This document shows positions 12,176 to 24,500 of a stretch of 64,000 nucleotides of DNA, piece by piece. Source of the stretch: Antennarius striatus (lineage: Eukaryota; Chordata; Actinopteri; Lophiiformes; Antennariidae); contig NC_090778.1 of NCBI RefSeq assembly GCF_040054535.1, positions 13,609,501 to 13,673,500 on the forward strand, read 5' to 3'. The notes beneath the pieces were generated by a model, which saw only the letters and a program-made list of their open reading frames with translations, was not told the DNA's origin and searched no databases. Position 1 is the stretch's first letter. Each line of letters opens with the position of its first letter. Made by a program: the position numbers and the translations under genes.

Positions 12176-15100
12176 TCATTCCTCCTTTAGCCTCTTGGCT
12201 GTCCTCAGAAAAGTCAGAGGGACAATAAAACAGGCTGATGTGAGGAAGAAACAGGTCTGAGCTCCAGCCATCCAGTAAACTGTGAAAAAAAAAAACCATA
12301 CACACAAGTATAAGATAAAATAAGCACAAATTTCCAAGAAGAGGTATCGCATCACAGCCTTCAAATGTACTGTATTCTCTAAACTACGTCAGCAGTTTTA
12401 ATCTGCTGACTGTTAGATTTAAAAACTGCTAACAGATTGCAGATTTGTTGCCTTTACTGCCCTTTGTCTTTCTTACCTGAGGATGCCACGACTGGCCCCA
12501 TCGCTCTGGCCAGAGCACCTAAACTACGCAGAATCCCCATCACTGTACCCTTCTGATTGGCCGAGCCTAGAGGAATATTCACAGTACATAATCAGCAACA
12601 CTTTGTATGTCACAGTATAAAATCAACAGGGTTCGTATTTCCACGAATAAGAATGAATAAGATGTTCACCGTGGTCAGAAACAAGTGTTGACAGGCATGG
12701 AATTACTACTGCAGCTGCTGTAAGAAATAGAACGGCATAAAATGTAAGCACTGAATACATTTAGCTGAATATAAATTCACAAGGAAAAAGTATATTCATA
12801 CTATACTTTTTATATAATAGTGGAGTATTACATCACAAGTGCTTAAATGATTGTACAATTAGATTTACATGACTTAACATGATAGAGTAAAACGAGCTCA
12901 CCAAACGAGTATAACAGCAAGCCCATGTAGAGCATTGTTACATTCCAGGACAGCCCGATGAGAACAAATGCTGGAATTAATACTGCGATTGCCTAAAAAT
13001 AGGAAATACGTAATTAGAAAGGAGACAGTTGTGTTGTGGTGCATTCTGCCTCTTTAAGAGTACGTCATCATAAAGCTTTCAGCCGTGTAAAAAAAAGGTG
13101 CACCTACCATACTAACGGCCCTGATTTGCTGCCCAGGTTTTATCCTGCGAGCATAACCCCCCTGGATCAAGGCCATGACGACACCAGTGAAGAAGAACAT
13201 CTTTCCCTGCTGCATACTAATGAAAGAAAAATCAGTTTTCTCCTCCTGAGTGTTTACAGAAGCTGGTGGAGTATATACACAACTTTATCTCTGGCTTTAT
13301 ACCTCGTAAAATGGAAGCGCTGGTGAGTCAGAAAACTCAGTGTGAACTCCAGACCAGAGAAGAGGAAGAGGTAGCAGAAATAAACCAGACCCAACACTTG
13401 AAGTTTCTGCATTTCTGGAAAAGGCAATTACTACATGGCTTACTGTGCAACGGTTCAGTCATGTATTACATCCGGGTCAAATGGGTCTACCCTTATCCCA
13501 CAGAGAGGACCTCACAACTCACTTTCTTTTGCGGGTGGATCTTTTGTTCTTGTAACAGCTGAAAAATGGAACAAAGATAATGGGTTCAGAAGATCCCTGA
13601 ACCCTGAAGAAGAACCCTAGAATGAAACAAGAACACATCTGTTTATGAGATTTGTATTATTGGTTTTAAAACCCCTACTGACCCATCGTCCACCCATTCA
13701 GGTCTGTTCACACTTAATGCCTCAGAAGCTCTCTTCTGAGAGGGAATCTACAGACTGGTAACTCCCTCACTCTTCCCTAAAATTCAAATCACTTGCTATC
13801 TTTAATATTATTTATGAATTTGCTGACATTCCCAGTATAGCTCTGACCACCGAATGGTAGGTCCAAAATACCAGTGAACTTCACTGGCTGAAGAAAACCT
13901 TTGCCTTTCAGGATTATTGTATGAGTCTGTGTGTGTGAGCTGCTGATGAAGTCAACCTTGGCATTCTTTGAGAGCGTCTCTGGCAGCATGAACCAAATGA
14001 AAAGTAGATCAGCAGTGCTGAAGCCAAATGCAAGCAAAGCCGGGGTTTGGTAGAAGACGTTTCCTGTTGACTTGTAGCTGGTGGCTAGGTAGGCACCCAT
14101 CAGAGGACCCACGGTGAAGCCCAAGGAGAAGGCAACGCCGATCATAGCCTTGTGATGATAAAATTAGATGTACAGTTTCTTCAATATGTGAGATACTTAT
14201 TTAAAGGTCTTCTCAATGCCAATTCACACAAGAATACACTCACCTATTAGCAACATTATGTACAGTAAAAGTTACCTAAACCTTTAGCAGAGCCTTCAAC
14301 TAAAGAATAAGTCAACTTCCTGCTACAATTGGAACATGCATCCAACATCATCATGGTGTTTTACGGCAAAAGAAAGTCTGTGCCTACCATTCCTCGGTTC
14401 CGTGCTTTTGGGCAAGTCAGGTCAGCCACGATGGCGGTGCAGAGGGTGACATTGCTCTTGCAAATGCCCCCAATTACCCGAAACAAAAGGAACATGCTGA
14501 AGCTCCGGGAAACTGCCCAGACGGCGTAAGAGGACATCATCCCTAACTGGATCATAAGGCACGACTTAGACTTGAAGAATTCAGGCTGCATGGATTTATG
14601 TACAAGAAGACTGACAACTCTATGCTTACCATTAGTAATTCTAACACTCTTGCTACTTTAGGAATGGTTTTGAATAAGGACAAATACAGGGGTCTAAACT
14701 GTAACATCCAAAAAATGAACGGAATATGTTTTATATGTTGTTACTCACTGTAACAAGAATGAGCATGGGTCGTCTGCCATACTTGTCAGAGAGAGCCCCA
14801 GTTAAAGGAGACAACAGGAATTGAAGCAGAGAAAACAACGAACCAATCAGACCTGGTGGGGAAAATGAGGAACAGGCAAATGAATCTATCTTTGCATTGT
14901 TAAAAAATCTATGATTCATTGCAACCTGAAGCTGTGTTCAATGTGAAGTCAATCCAACAAACCTCCAAACAGAACACTGTTGTATTTCCTTTCCATAGGA
15001 ATCCCCACGGCTTCCCTGAACCAGCCCACAACACTCTGCAGGAACTCGTATACAACATCCTGTACGAGGAAGAAGGAAGGAATATTTGGGACAAAACAAA

Positions 15101-15514
15101 TAAAAAACGGGAGGTCTATTTAGCATGAGTCAGCACACACAGGCAGATGAGTGCACAGCCCACGTCTGCCAAACTTATCACTCATGAGTTGGTTATGGTT
15201 TTCATGAGAGACATTCTTTGCACACAGCCTTCTTTGTTCCATAGATGGGACAGACTATGTGCATCAAACTCTGCACACTCTAAGTCCAATACTTCCTGTT
15301 GTCTTTTTATTAGCCTTTCATTTATTTCTACACTTGAGAGGTTTAATTTAATGAGAAGGCTGATGTGTATTTCCAACACAGAATATCTGACACACATATT
15401 GTACAAAATTTTCCAGTGATTCAAATTCATGAAAATTAAGGTCCAAGTGATTATTTCTGCAGCTAATGAAAAGTCAAATGAAACTTTACTCTCTCAAGTG
15501 TGTGTGTATATATA

Positions 15515-15568
<54 letters not shown>

Positions 15569-15732
15569 TATACACACCTCCTGAGTGTAACATATATATT
15601 TATACACATACAGTATATACATGTATAATAAACTTGTAGCTTCTAACTTTTGACTCTGACAGTTATAGTGTAAGTAATTTACATATATAAGTAATTTGAA
15701 TTACTAATACTTTTAAACAGTTTATATTTAAA

Positions 15733-15791
<59 letters not shown>

Positions 15792-16060
15792 GCATGTACT
15801 TTATTACCTGTATGATATGCACCTGGATGTATCCTGTCAATTAGGCTTCGACATACTTTACTGATCTGGGAAAATTACTTATCAACTTAAATGTAAACAA
15901 AACTAACCCCTGTTTGTGCATAATGGTCCAAAATTGATGGCAGCAGAGGAAGAATGAGCGTAAATCCCAGCAGGTCTACTAGCAGGAGAAGAAACACACT
16001 GTTTATAACTTTTGAAGAGAAGGAGCTGCCTTCCTCTGCAGATTTGTTGACATCTGGCAT
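12176..16060 (-). CDS. mfsd10: Major facilitator superfamily domain-containing 10 (TETRAN-like transporter)
   Basis: Multi-pass transporter related to bacterial tetracycline exporters; the mammalian protein is reported to move organic anions. Exons, 5' to 3': 16060-15908, 15059-14963, 14852-14749, 14546-14388, 14148-13872, 13558-13523, 13414-13303, 13216-13108, 12992-12902, 12717-12670, 12566-12477, 12279-12176. Total 1380 nt, 459 aa (human 455). Motifs in order: LLLLVDLLGFTLILPLLP (TM1), RKYNSVLFGGLIGS, the MFS loop signature GALSDKYGRRP, MSSYAVWAVSRSF, TAIVADLTCPKARNRGM, GVAFSLGFTVGP, FSGLEFTLSFLTHQRF, NQKGTVMGILRSLGALAR, VYWMAGAQTCFF. The start at 16060 lies in an exon whose acceptor is near 16095, so a non-coding first exon should lie upstream. 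Phases agree at every junction, including a 36-bp mini-exon. Confidence 0.95.
15520..15566. repeat. (TA)n microsatellite in mfsd10 intron 1
   Basis: Uninterrupted TA dinucleotides, about 23 units. Confidence 0.95.
15631..15725. repeat. Copy 1 of a ~95-bp direct duplication beside (TA)n
   Basis: Begins AACTTGTAGCTTCTAACTTT and matches 17010-17108 with a few changes and small indels. It includes the palindrome-like core TAATTTACATATATAAG. Followed by GT then (TA)n. Lies in mfsd10 intron 1. Confidence 0.8.
15742..15788. repeat. (TA)n microsatellite
   Basis: Uninterrupted TA dinucleotides directly after a short GT run, adjoining duplication copy 1. Confidence 0.95.
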
Positions 16061-17009
16061 TTCTTTAGTTGATATATGGCCTCTCGACTGTTTCTGTATG
16101 TAAACAAAACACAAATGAAAAATGTGAGCAGAGAAGCATTAAAAAGAAATAGTTTGGCAGTATATAAATATTGTAGTGGCAATAATCAATGTAATCTAGT
16201 CGTATAATAGTGAACAATGTTTACAGTACATTAAACTGGCTGGTAAGACAGATTTTTAGTTTACAGGAAAAAGCACAGGTTAAACATTAGGGCGGGACCT
16301 CAATGACAACAGTTTGCTTTTAAAGAGGTGTGGTTTCCAAATAACTTCCTTGATAGTTTTCTGTAAGGAAATAGGACATTTGGCTTTAATAGGACAAATA
16401 AAGAAAAAGTCATTCTTATAAAAGTGTAGCTGACATTTTTATATTTCATCACATTTCCTGCTCTATTTAAACCACAGTAAATACACAAGACATGATCAAA
16501 GTATAATGATATGTGATAAATTTAGTTATTTAACATTAAGGATTAGCTATATTTATTTTATATTACAGTACATTGAGTTACATTTAGTTGCATTTACTAG
16601 TTCCATCTGACCTTTCCAGGATAGCCATTATGCTGATGTGGCTCTTGGTGAAAATTAGTTTAGAATATACAAAATGGGGCGTTAATCCAAACAATAGGAT
16701 AATATTATGCGGTGTATTCTGCGAACAAAGGAATTCAGAGGGCCAGTTCTTCTAGTTCATGTACGGCCATTTACTACCACTGCAGATATCCCTGCAATAA
16801 ATAACAAAACCTTCTAAGTCAACGTAGTAAAGTATGAATGAAGTTCTTTCCAAAGGAAACATAAACTACACATAAGCAGAAGCTCAAGCCTACATATCCC
16901 AATAAAGCTTCCGTACTTCTTGAACTCAAAGAGGCTCATGTTCTTAAATCACTGTGTACCTGACACTATACTGTGGACTAATCAGCAAACTTGAAAAACA
17001 TTTGTTTCA

Positions 17010-17108
17010 AACTTGTAGCTTCTAACTTTTTACTCTGACAATTAATTATGGTGTAAGTAATTTACATATATAAGTAATTTTAATTACTACTAATACTTTT
17101 AAAGTTTC
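17010..17108. repeat. Copy 2 of a ~95-bp direct duplication beside (TA)n
   Basis: Same orientation as 15631-15725, about 1.38 kb away. Both copies run into a (TA)n tract, which suggests either a local duplication or a small element whose end is a TA run. Confidence 0.8.
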
Positions 17109-17116
17109 TATATACA

Positions 17117-17118
<2 letters not shown>

Positions 17119-17213
<95 letters not shown>

Positions 17214-17215
17214 GG

Positions 17216-17271
<56 letters not shown>
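17119..17271. repeat. Compound (TA)n-(AC)n microsatellite
   Basis: Two (TA)n blocks split by ACAG at about 17161-17164, then ATTGGT, then (AC)n from 17219 to 17271. Confidence 0.95.
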
Positions 17272-17273
<2 letters not shown>

Positions 17274-18598
17274 TTGTCTGTTTGTAAAACACATTAACTG
17301 TACAACCAGAACTATAAATTCCCACATTAATCTGATCGTGAACAGAATAACATCCACACTAAATACCAGATGTTTACAAGTGGAATTAGTTCAGGATGAT
17401 CTTCTCAAACGTTTCCTACAAGTCGCTGCTTCCGCAGACTGTATTATTCCAAATTTTACAGCATCACCTCTTCTCCAAAATGCCGCTGCGAAATTAAACC
17501 CATGTCACACTTTTGTTCAAATGGCGTTCTAACCTTCGACTCGAAAATCAAATCATAGATCAAATCAAAGACTTACTAGCGACGTACAATCCTACTTTCT
17601 GTCTCATCAGCCCATTGAGTAAACACCAGGAAGCAGAGTCCTCTTACGTTTGGATGCCAATGTGTCGTAACCAATGAGGAGTAAAATGTTGCCTTCATGT
17701 GCTACTCCTAAACTCGTTTTTTTCTCAATTCAGCTATTCGGGTGCATCCACGATAGTATGTTGTGTTCCGGCGTTGTAAGTACTGTACTGATTCACAGTT
17801 CATGAAACTAAAACCTGCTTATGAGAATAAAAAGTTTATGCACCTAAAGCCGATATGGAAACCAGCACACCCACATATTCAGTTTTGACTTGTATGACGA
17901 ATTAAGTAGAACATCAATATTCACTGCATTGAACACAGCGGAAAGAGACTCTCATAAGCAGAATACTAGTTTATTTACAAAATGTATAGTGACAAGGTAA
18001 CAAATCAAACGTTTTTACATTTCACACCCAACTGGAAGCAGTCGCAGATGTACTCATCGCTGAAGTAGTTTATTTGCCCGTAAGAACGAAATCTACATAT
18101 TGTTAAAATGTCCAACAGACTTGAATGTAGCACTATTGTTTCCACAGCGAAGTGGATCAGGTCTCCGCATTGAACTATTAGAATAATTGTTCATGACAAG
18201 AACACTTTCATATAAGCATGAGATATTTCAATGTTGGAATTTTATCGTTTTCCCTCTAATTAACATTTTCACAGATTAAGAATATTCATTCGTGTTGTCA
18301 AACTAATTCAAAAATCTTAATGAAATATGTAACCTTTCATATTGTAACTTTTTGATGTTGCATCTTACACCACAAAAAGTAACAGTACATTCAACAGCTT
18401 AATCATTAAAAAAAATACCATAAAACAAGTTTTAAAAAGCACAGAACATGAAAAAAAAAATCAGAGTTAGAATGTGTTAGAAATGTCCTTCTCATTACGA
18501 GAAGACAGTTACTAAAAAACCCCAAAACAAACTAAACAAAATCCTATTTTTAAAAAAAGTGGAAAGCATCGGTCTTGTCCAGCACATGAAGAAAAATT

Positions 18599-21500
18599 TT
18601 ACATCCCATGTCGAATGATGTGACGTTCAAGTTCAGCACTGTTCAGGAGTTTTCGCCCACAATACTGACAAGTAAACCGATTGCCCTCTGCAGTCACTCC
18701 GTCTGTAACTGAGAGAAAGGACAGATTATCTTACGCTGGTGTTCCAAACCCACAGTGATATACATTAGAAAAGTAACATGGTCACGTCACCCAGTACGAC
18801 TATTCACATGTTCAAATAACAGAAACTAGATTTTGACAAGTCTTATTTAACCATTTGAATTTGTTACTGCAAAAGTTGAAACAAGGTAGATCAGAGAAAA
18901 ACAACCTCACCATTGTATCACCATGTGTGAACTATTCCAACTAATGAGATCCTTGTGGTGATTTCAAGATAAAGAAAAGAAAGCCGACAGAAATAACAAA
19001 GTCTTTCACAGACTTTTCTTCTGACAAATGAAACATTTTAAGGTTTAGTATAGAACATTCGAAAATGCCCCCTTTCCACAATTAGATTTTTTTTTAAAAA
19101 TCAATATAGATTGCTGTGGAGTTATAGGACACAGCTTTCATCAAAGTCAGTGGGTGTCTTCAAAATGTTGCTCCTTAACCTTTACTATGTTTCTTAATAA
19201 TGTAATTCAGATCTACTGTGACCCATCTTACCTAAAGCTTCTTTCATCCTGTCAGTCTCTTGATGTTCCAGATGTGAGCCCTGGTTCTTATCATCCTCAG
19301 TGATCACCTTGTCTTGCTCCTGCTTTTGCTCAAGATGATCATCCTGATCTTCAGCCTCAGAACCACTGAGTGAGTACAGTTCTTCATTCAGACATTCAGT
19401 CTTGAGTTCCGGTATTTCACAATGACCAACTCCTTCGTCCAGGGAGTTTTTCTGAGTTTGCAGTTTCTCTTTGCAGTCAACAGGAGACGTGCCCAAGATC
19501 CCCTCATGGTTCAACTTAGGTTGTCTACACGTGGGGCCAATGTTCTCCTCTATTTTAACCGTTTTGTCACAATCTGACTTTTTGCAAACCATGAGAATGT
19601 TTTCCTCCTCATCCAGCTGCAGGACCTGACCTAGTATATTATCTTCTCTTTTGTCATCAATGTTCAAACTTCTATGCTCTACCACCCTAAGGTGGAGCTT
19701 GTGGTCTTGTGGTTCTTCAGAAAATGTATCAGATGCTGCTGAGATTCCTTTTGCTGTTTCCTCAGGTTGTGGCGTGAATGTTACTCTGCTGACATCCCTC
19801 CCTCTCACCTCATGTCGGGCTGGGTTCTCACTCATCTGCATATCTTTCTCTGGAGAACTGCAATCCTCAAACTTGATAACTGCATTATTCCCTTCAGAAT
19901 AATGCTTTTCCGATACATTATCTCTCCCATTTCCTCTTGCTGCATCTGGCAGGAACAAAGTCTCCGCTTGTTCTGGTTGGCCCTGATCCAGGTTTATTTG
20001 TACCATTGTTTTTTTTTGTTCTTTTTTGGCAGAGTTTTCTCCATTTCTGCTCTTGCCAACCTGACCTTTCCGAAGTACTTCCTTTAACTTTGTAATAACA
20101 TTCTCCCTGATGTAATTTTCTGCCAGGCACTCAGATTGTGTCTTCTGCGGAAAGTCATCTAAGTCTGTAACAGACTCCTTTACAACATCACCGCGGTCAA
20201 TTGGGTGGTCGTTAACAGACAGAAGTTCCTCTTCCTGTTCTGGCTTCCTGTCGACCCTTGCCTCATGCTGATCGAGGTTGATCTGACCCACAAGTTCATG
20301 ATTCCTTAGAACCTGCACAAAACAGAAATATATGGAGATCAAACTTAACATTTGCATGCCTGTATAGCCTGGAGGTGAGCGCTAAAAACAGTCAGAGGAC
20401 ATGTTCACAGAGGTAAAAGGCAAACCTGTGTCCCTTCTGTGTGGAGAAAGTTTGGCTGTAATGAAAGAATATAATCTAAGAAGGCCCCATCAAACGTCTC
20501 AAAAACACAAATAGACATGATTTTTATTTGAAAAGTTCGGTTTTGTCTGTGTGCCTGTTGAAAAATGTGTTTTTTGCTTTATTTATTTAATCATTTAATG
20601 ATATACACCTCTGGGTGCAATAGGCTATGTGCAATCTTTTCAATATATTTTAATAAATATTGAACCAGTCCGGTCCTCGGCTTAAAGTAAGTTTGGTTTT
20701 CTGGCCCTATGTGTATTTGAATTTGACATCCCTGCAATACATGAACAGTGGTGTCGTAGTATGCTGCTGTTCTCCTTCATATCCAAGGCATTTTGAATGC
20801 AGAGAAGAGATGAGCCTGTATTAGCGGAGATGTATGCAACAAAAATGCTTAGCTAATGTTTTTATCAGACAACTTATCTGAAAATGTAAGAATCAAGTAT
20901 CTAAGTAATTAAATTGTCATGCATAGAAAGTTATCACATATGGTACAGCCTTCAGGTTTTAGATATACGTTGGGTTTTTAACCTGGTGTTTCTTCAGGTA
21001 AGATGAGTTGTCCTGTTCTTAAAAGCCCAAACCACACACATACTGGACACATTTCTACAAGAATCACTTCGAGGTAAAACAGGAAAACCTTGGAGAAAGG
21101 TCATGCAAACATATAGTGGTGTGGCTTTGTGCTGTGTACTTTAAAAACTCATATCTACTTAATGAAAAACAATCTAAATACTTTAATTATTATGCGTAGC
21201 TAAATGCTGCTGGATCTACATACTTGCCGTGCAAGTGAGGGTTACACGCTAAGTGTGTCAAACTATGTTTTTGCTGTTGATGTGATTCTACCTGGCCTGA
21301 CCAATTCATTTGTAGCCCTGCAAGACACAGCCAGGACACAGGCAACCTCTACGTGGCTGAGCATACATACTGTATTTGGTACACCAGAAAATATGCAAAC
21401 TACAGTACCTTTATACTTTACTATATACATACATGCATGAATCATATATGCGTGCTGTTCAAAGAAATAATAGTCTATATCTCATTGTCTACAGGCATAA

Positions 21501-24500
21501 AATATGGAAAACAGCAACAACAACACCAAAAACCTTCCACATTATCTTATATCTATTAATTAAGTACATATTGTATCATATTGCTGCTTCATGGCAGTTG
21601 TAGCTACGCAGTAATCGTTAGAACTCATTTCAAAAGTGAAACAGTCACAGAAGGGAGATAACGGGATTCTGTTTGTTAGAGCTATATTTTATGATACTGT
21701 GCTCTGATTTTAAAAATGTTGAAATTAACAAAATTTTATTTTTACAATTTTTACACCATGAAACAAACATTTGCATGACTTCCATTAGTTTTCCAAATTT
21801 GAAGTCAGCTTCTACTGAATTTCGATGGTACAGAGAGCAGCTAAGCTTAAAATCCTTACCTGGTGCTTATCACTCAAGTGTGCCTCTAATGTGCTCAGAT
21901 GAGTGCAGTCGAAGTAGCACAGCCGGCACTTGTAGGGTCTGATTTCATCATGTTTCATCATGTGCAAGCGCAGGTTTTCAGGACTGCCACTTGTGAAAGT
22001 GCATTTGTGACAACGGAAGACGAGGCCTTGAAGGTAACGTGATAGCTTTGGGCGACGCACCTCCATCGGCACAACGCGTTCCTCTGAAGAAAAAAACACA
22101 CAACAGCAACAAAACTGAATAGAAGTCAACCAATTAGGCTATCAATTGGTGGGAACACTAAATCCAGGTGGAGCACCTGACGTACCGCGATGCAAGACGA
22201 TGTGATCGATCATGTTATTCTTGTTCTTGGTCTGGTACAGGCAGAACGGGCACTGGAGGTCTTTCTCATGAGTGGGCTCTGACGGGCAAGTCAGGTGACC
22301 CATCTCCATGTGCATTTCAAGGGTTTTCCTGGTTAGGGAAAGAGTGACCAGAATCTATGTCAGCTACAAAGTAATGAAAACCTGCTGCCCAAGATATCCC
22401 TAATAAAAGGATCATATTAAATGACGAGACGGCCAACTCAATAAGTTATTATAACATTGCATCATGAATGTAAAGAATCAAAATCCTCATTCTCCCAAAC
22501 TACTGAATAAAACTTTGCTTCCTGTGGGACCATTTTCAGAAGGTTTTCCTTTGCAAGGAAATAATATTTGGGTTTATGCTTTCTGTTGGATCTAATATGA
22601 TTATTACGACATCTAAATATTATCAGCATGCTTTGCTCTAAATGAATGACCACATTTAATAAATCTTTTATCAACAGAAGAAAATATTCACCTCACCTTA
22701 AACCAGTGAAAAAGTTGCAGTCCTTACACCTGAGGATCTTCTTTCCGTGGCGGTTCATGTAGTGTCGTCGCATACTAGAGAGGTGTCCAGTGGTGAAATT
22801 GCAGACTTCACAGTGCAGCAGACTGCTCTCCATTTCCACATTTGACACGGCACCAGCTTGTGCCATGGAACTGTATTGATTCAATTGTCTCTGCACATCT
22901 GGGTGCTCCAAGTACAGGGATTCTGTGTAAGTACAATAAATCACAATCTTAAAAGTTCCCAATGAAAAAGTTGTATGTATTACAGATCCGGACAGTCGCA
23001 TATATGGTATGAAAGAAAAAAACATGACTTGCTTTCAGACATGTAAGGTTTTTCATCATATTCATTCAAACTGCTCAATTCCTCTGATGAATTATGGGGC
23101 TCATCATTGGCTCCCTGGTTTTTATACTCATCTGTGTTGTCAGAGTCAGCAGGATCCATAATAATTTCTGGGCGTTCATCAGCATCAGCGACATGGAAAG
23201 AAAGACAGAACAGTTGCAATATCAAAGGCACCCGTATTAAATAAAAACCCAATTATCAGAGTGTAGGCTGAACTCTACAGACTGACAAACTGGCAAATTT
23301 TCAAAATCTGAATATTTTATCCTGCTAACATAAAATAAAACATTAAGTGATCTGACTTAGGTTAAACCAGCCAATGTGAATATCATAAGAAATGAATAAT
23401 CCCAAGGGCGTCACAGTGGCACAGTGCGTAGCGCTGTGTCCGCACAGTGAGGCGGTTCCGGGTTCGAGTCCCGCTCTGTGCGGAGTTTGCATGTTCTTCC
23501 CATGTCTGTATGGGTTCTCTCCGGGTTCTCCGGCTTCCTCACACCTCCAAATATACAGTATGTGCTTCAGGTTAATTGGCCAGTCCAAATTGACCGTAGG
23601 TGTGAGTGTGAGCGTGCATGGTCTTTTGTCTTTGTGTGGTTTCGTCGCACCCGGAGTTTGCCTCGCCTCACGCCCTAAGACAGCTGGGATAGGCTCCAGC
23701 TCGCTGTGACCCGCTACAGCGGATAAGGTGGTTCGGAAGATGAATGAATGAATGATAGCATCCACCTATCTATCAATCGATTATCTATATTTCATCATCT
23801 AACTGTTCATAGCGGGACAGAGCATCTTATTATTGTGGGGTTGGCCTCGCAAATGCTCTTCATACGTAAAGGTATTGATTCATTTTATAAAACTGGATTA
23901 TATTTTATGGAGATGTCCGTGTAGGTTCTCAGTCAGAATAGAAAATATTTTCTGGCTTGCCTGTGATGAACTCCGGCTGCTCTGTCTGAAAACTCTAAAG
24001 AACTCTTGAGTGGTGGCAAATCTGCCAGTGAACACTGTCTGAGTCTGAACACTGTCTATAAATTTTATTAAAAACACATTTCACTTATGTGAACATTCAC
24101 AATTAAGCTCAGTAAAATTACTTTAGTTAGTTGTTACTGCAAAAATACTCAGGTTTAAGGAAAGTCACAATTTACGGAAAAATAAGTGTTACAATTATTG
24201 AAGGAAATTCAATAAAAGTACACACTTTTTCATCAACGTGATTAAGGGGTAAAGGGAGGCCGTTCGATGGTCCTAATTCCAGACTTTACCAAAGAACACT
24301 TTTCACCTGGTTGAACAGCCTCTCCCAGGAGGAGGTGATGCCAAATGAGGATAACTTGATAATCCACTTTTTAATAAAGTAAATATGGGCTTAATAAAAT
24401 ATCTATCTATCTAAACTTTGGTATACAGTGGACCAGCTACTCAAGACAACCGTTTTCTTCACAGCCACTGATGTTTTCTTTTTATATATCAAGTATTTAC

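Larger units (their letters stand above)
16061..18598. other. mfsd10 upstream region and gap to the ZNF462-like gene
   Basis: Holds the upstream part of mfsd10 (probable untranslated exon and promoter, perhaps near 17500-17700 where CpG content rises), the second copy of a short duplication, two microsatellites, and on the right the 3' UTR of the ZNF462-like gene. No coding sequence recognised. Confidence 0.4.

Noticed and set aside
13266-13562. Open frames on the + strand opposite mfsd10 exons (around 13036-13620)
   Set aside because: They are the complement of mfsd10 exons whose minus-strand translation clearly matches the transporter family.
17046-17357. Open frames coding for [12 protein letters not shown] or HTHTHT runs, here and at 35780-36131, 36552-36829 and 40292-40588
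   Set aside because: They are only translations of (TA)n, (GT)n and (CA)n arrays.
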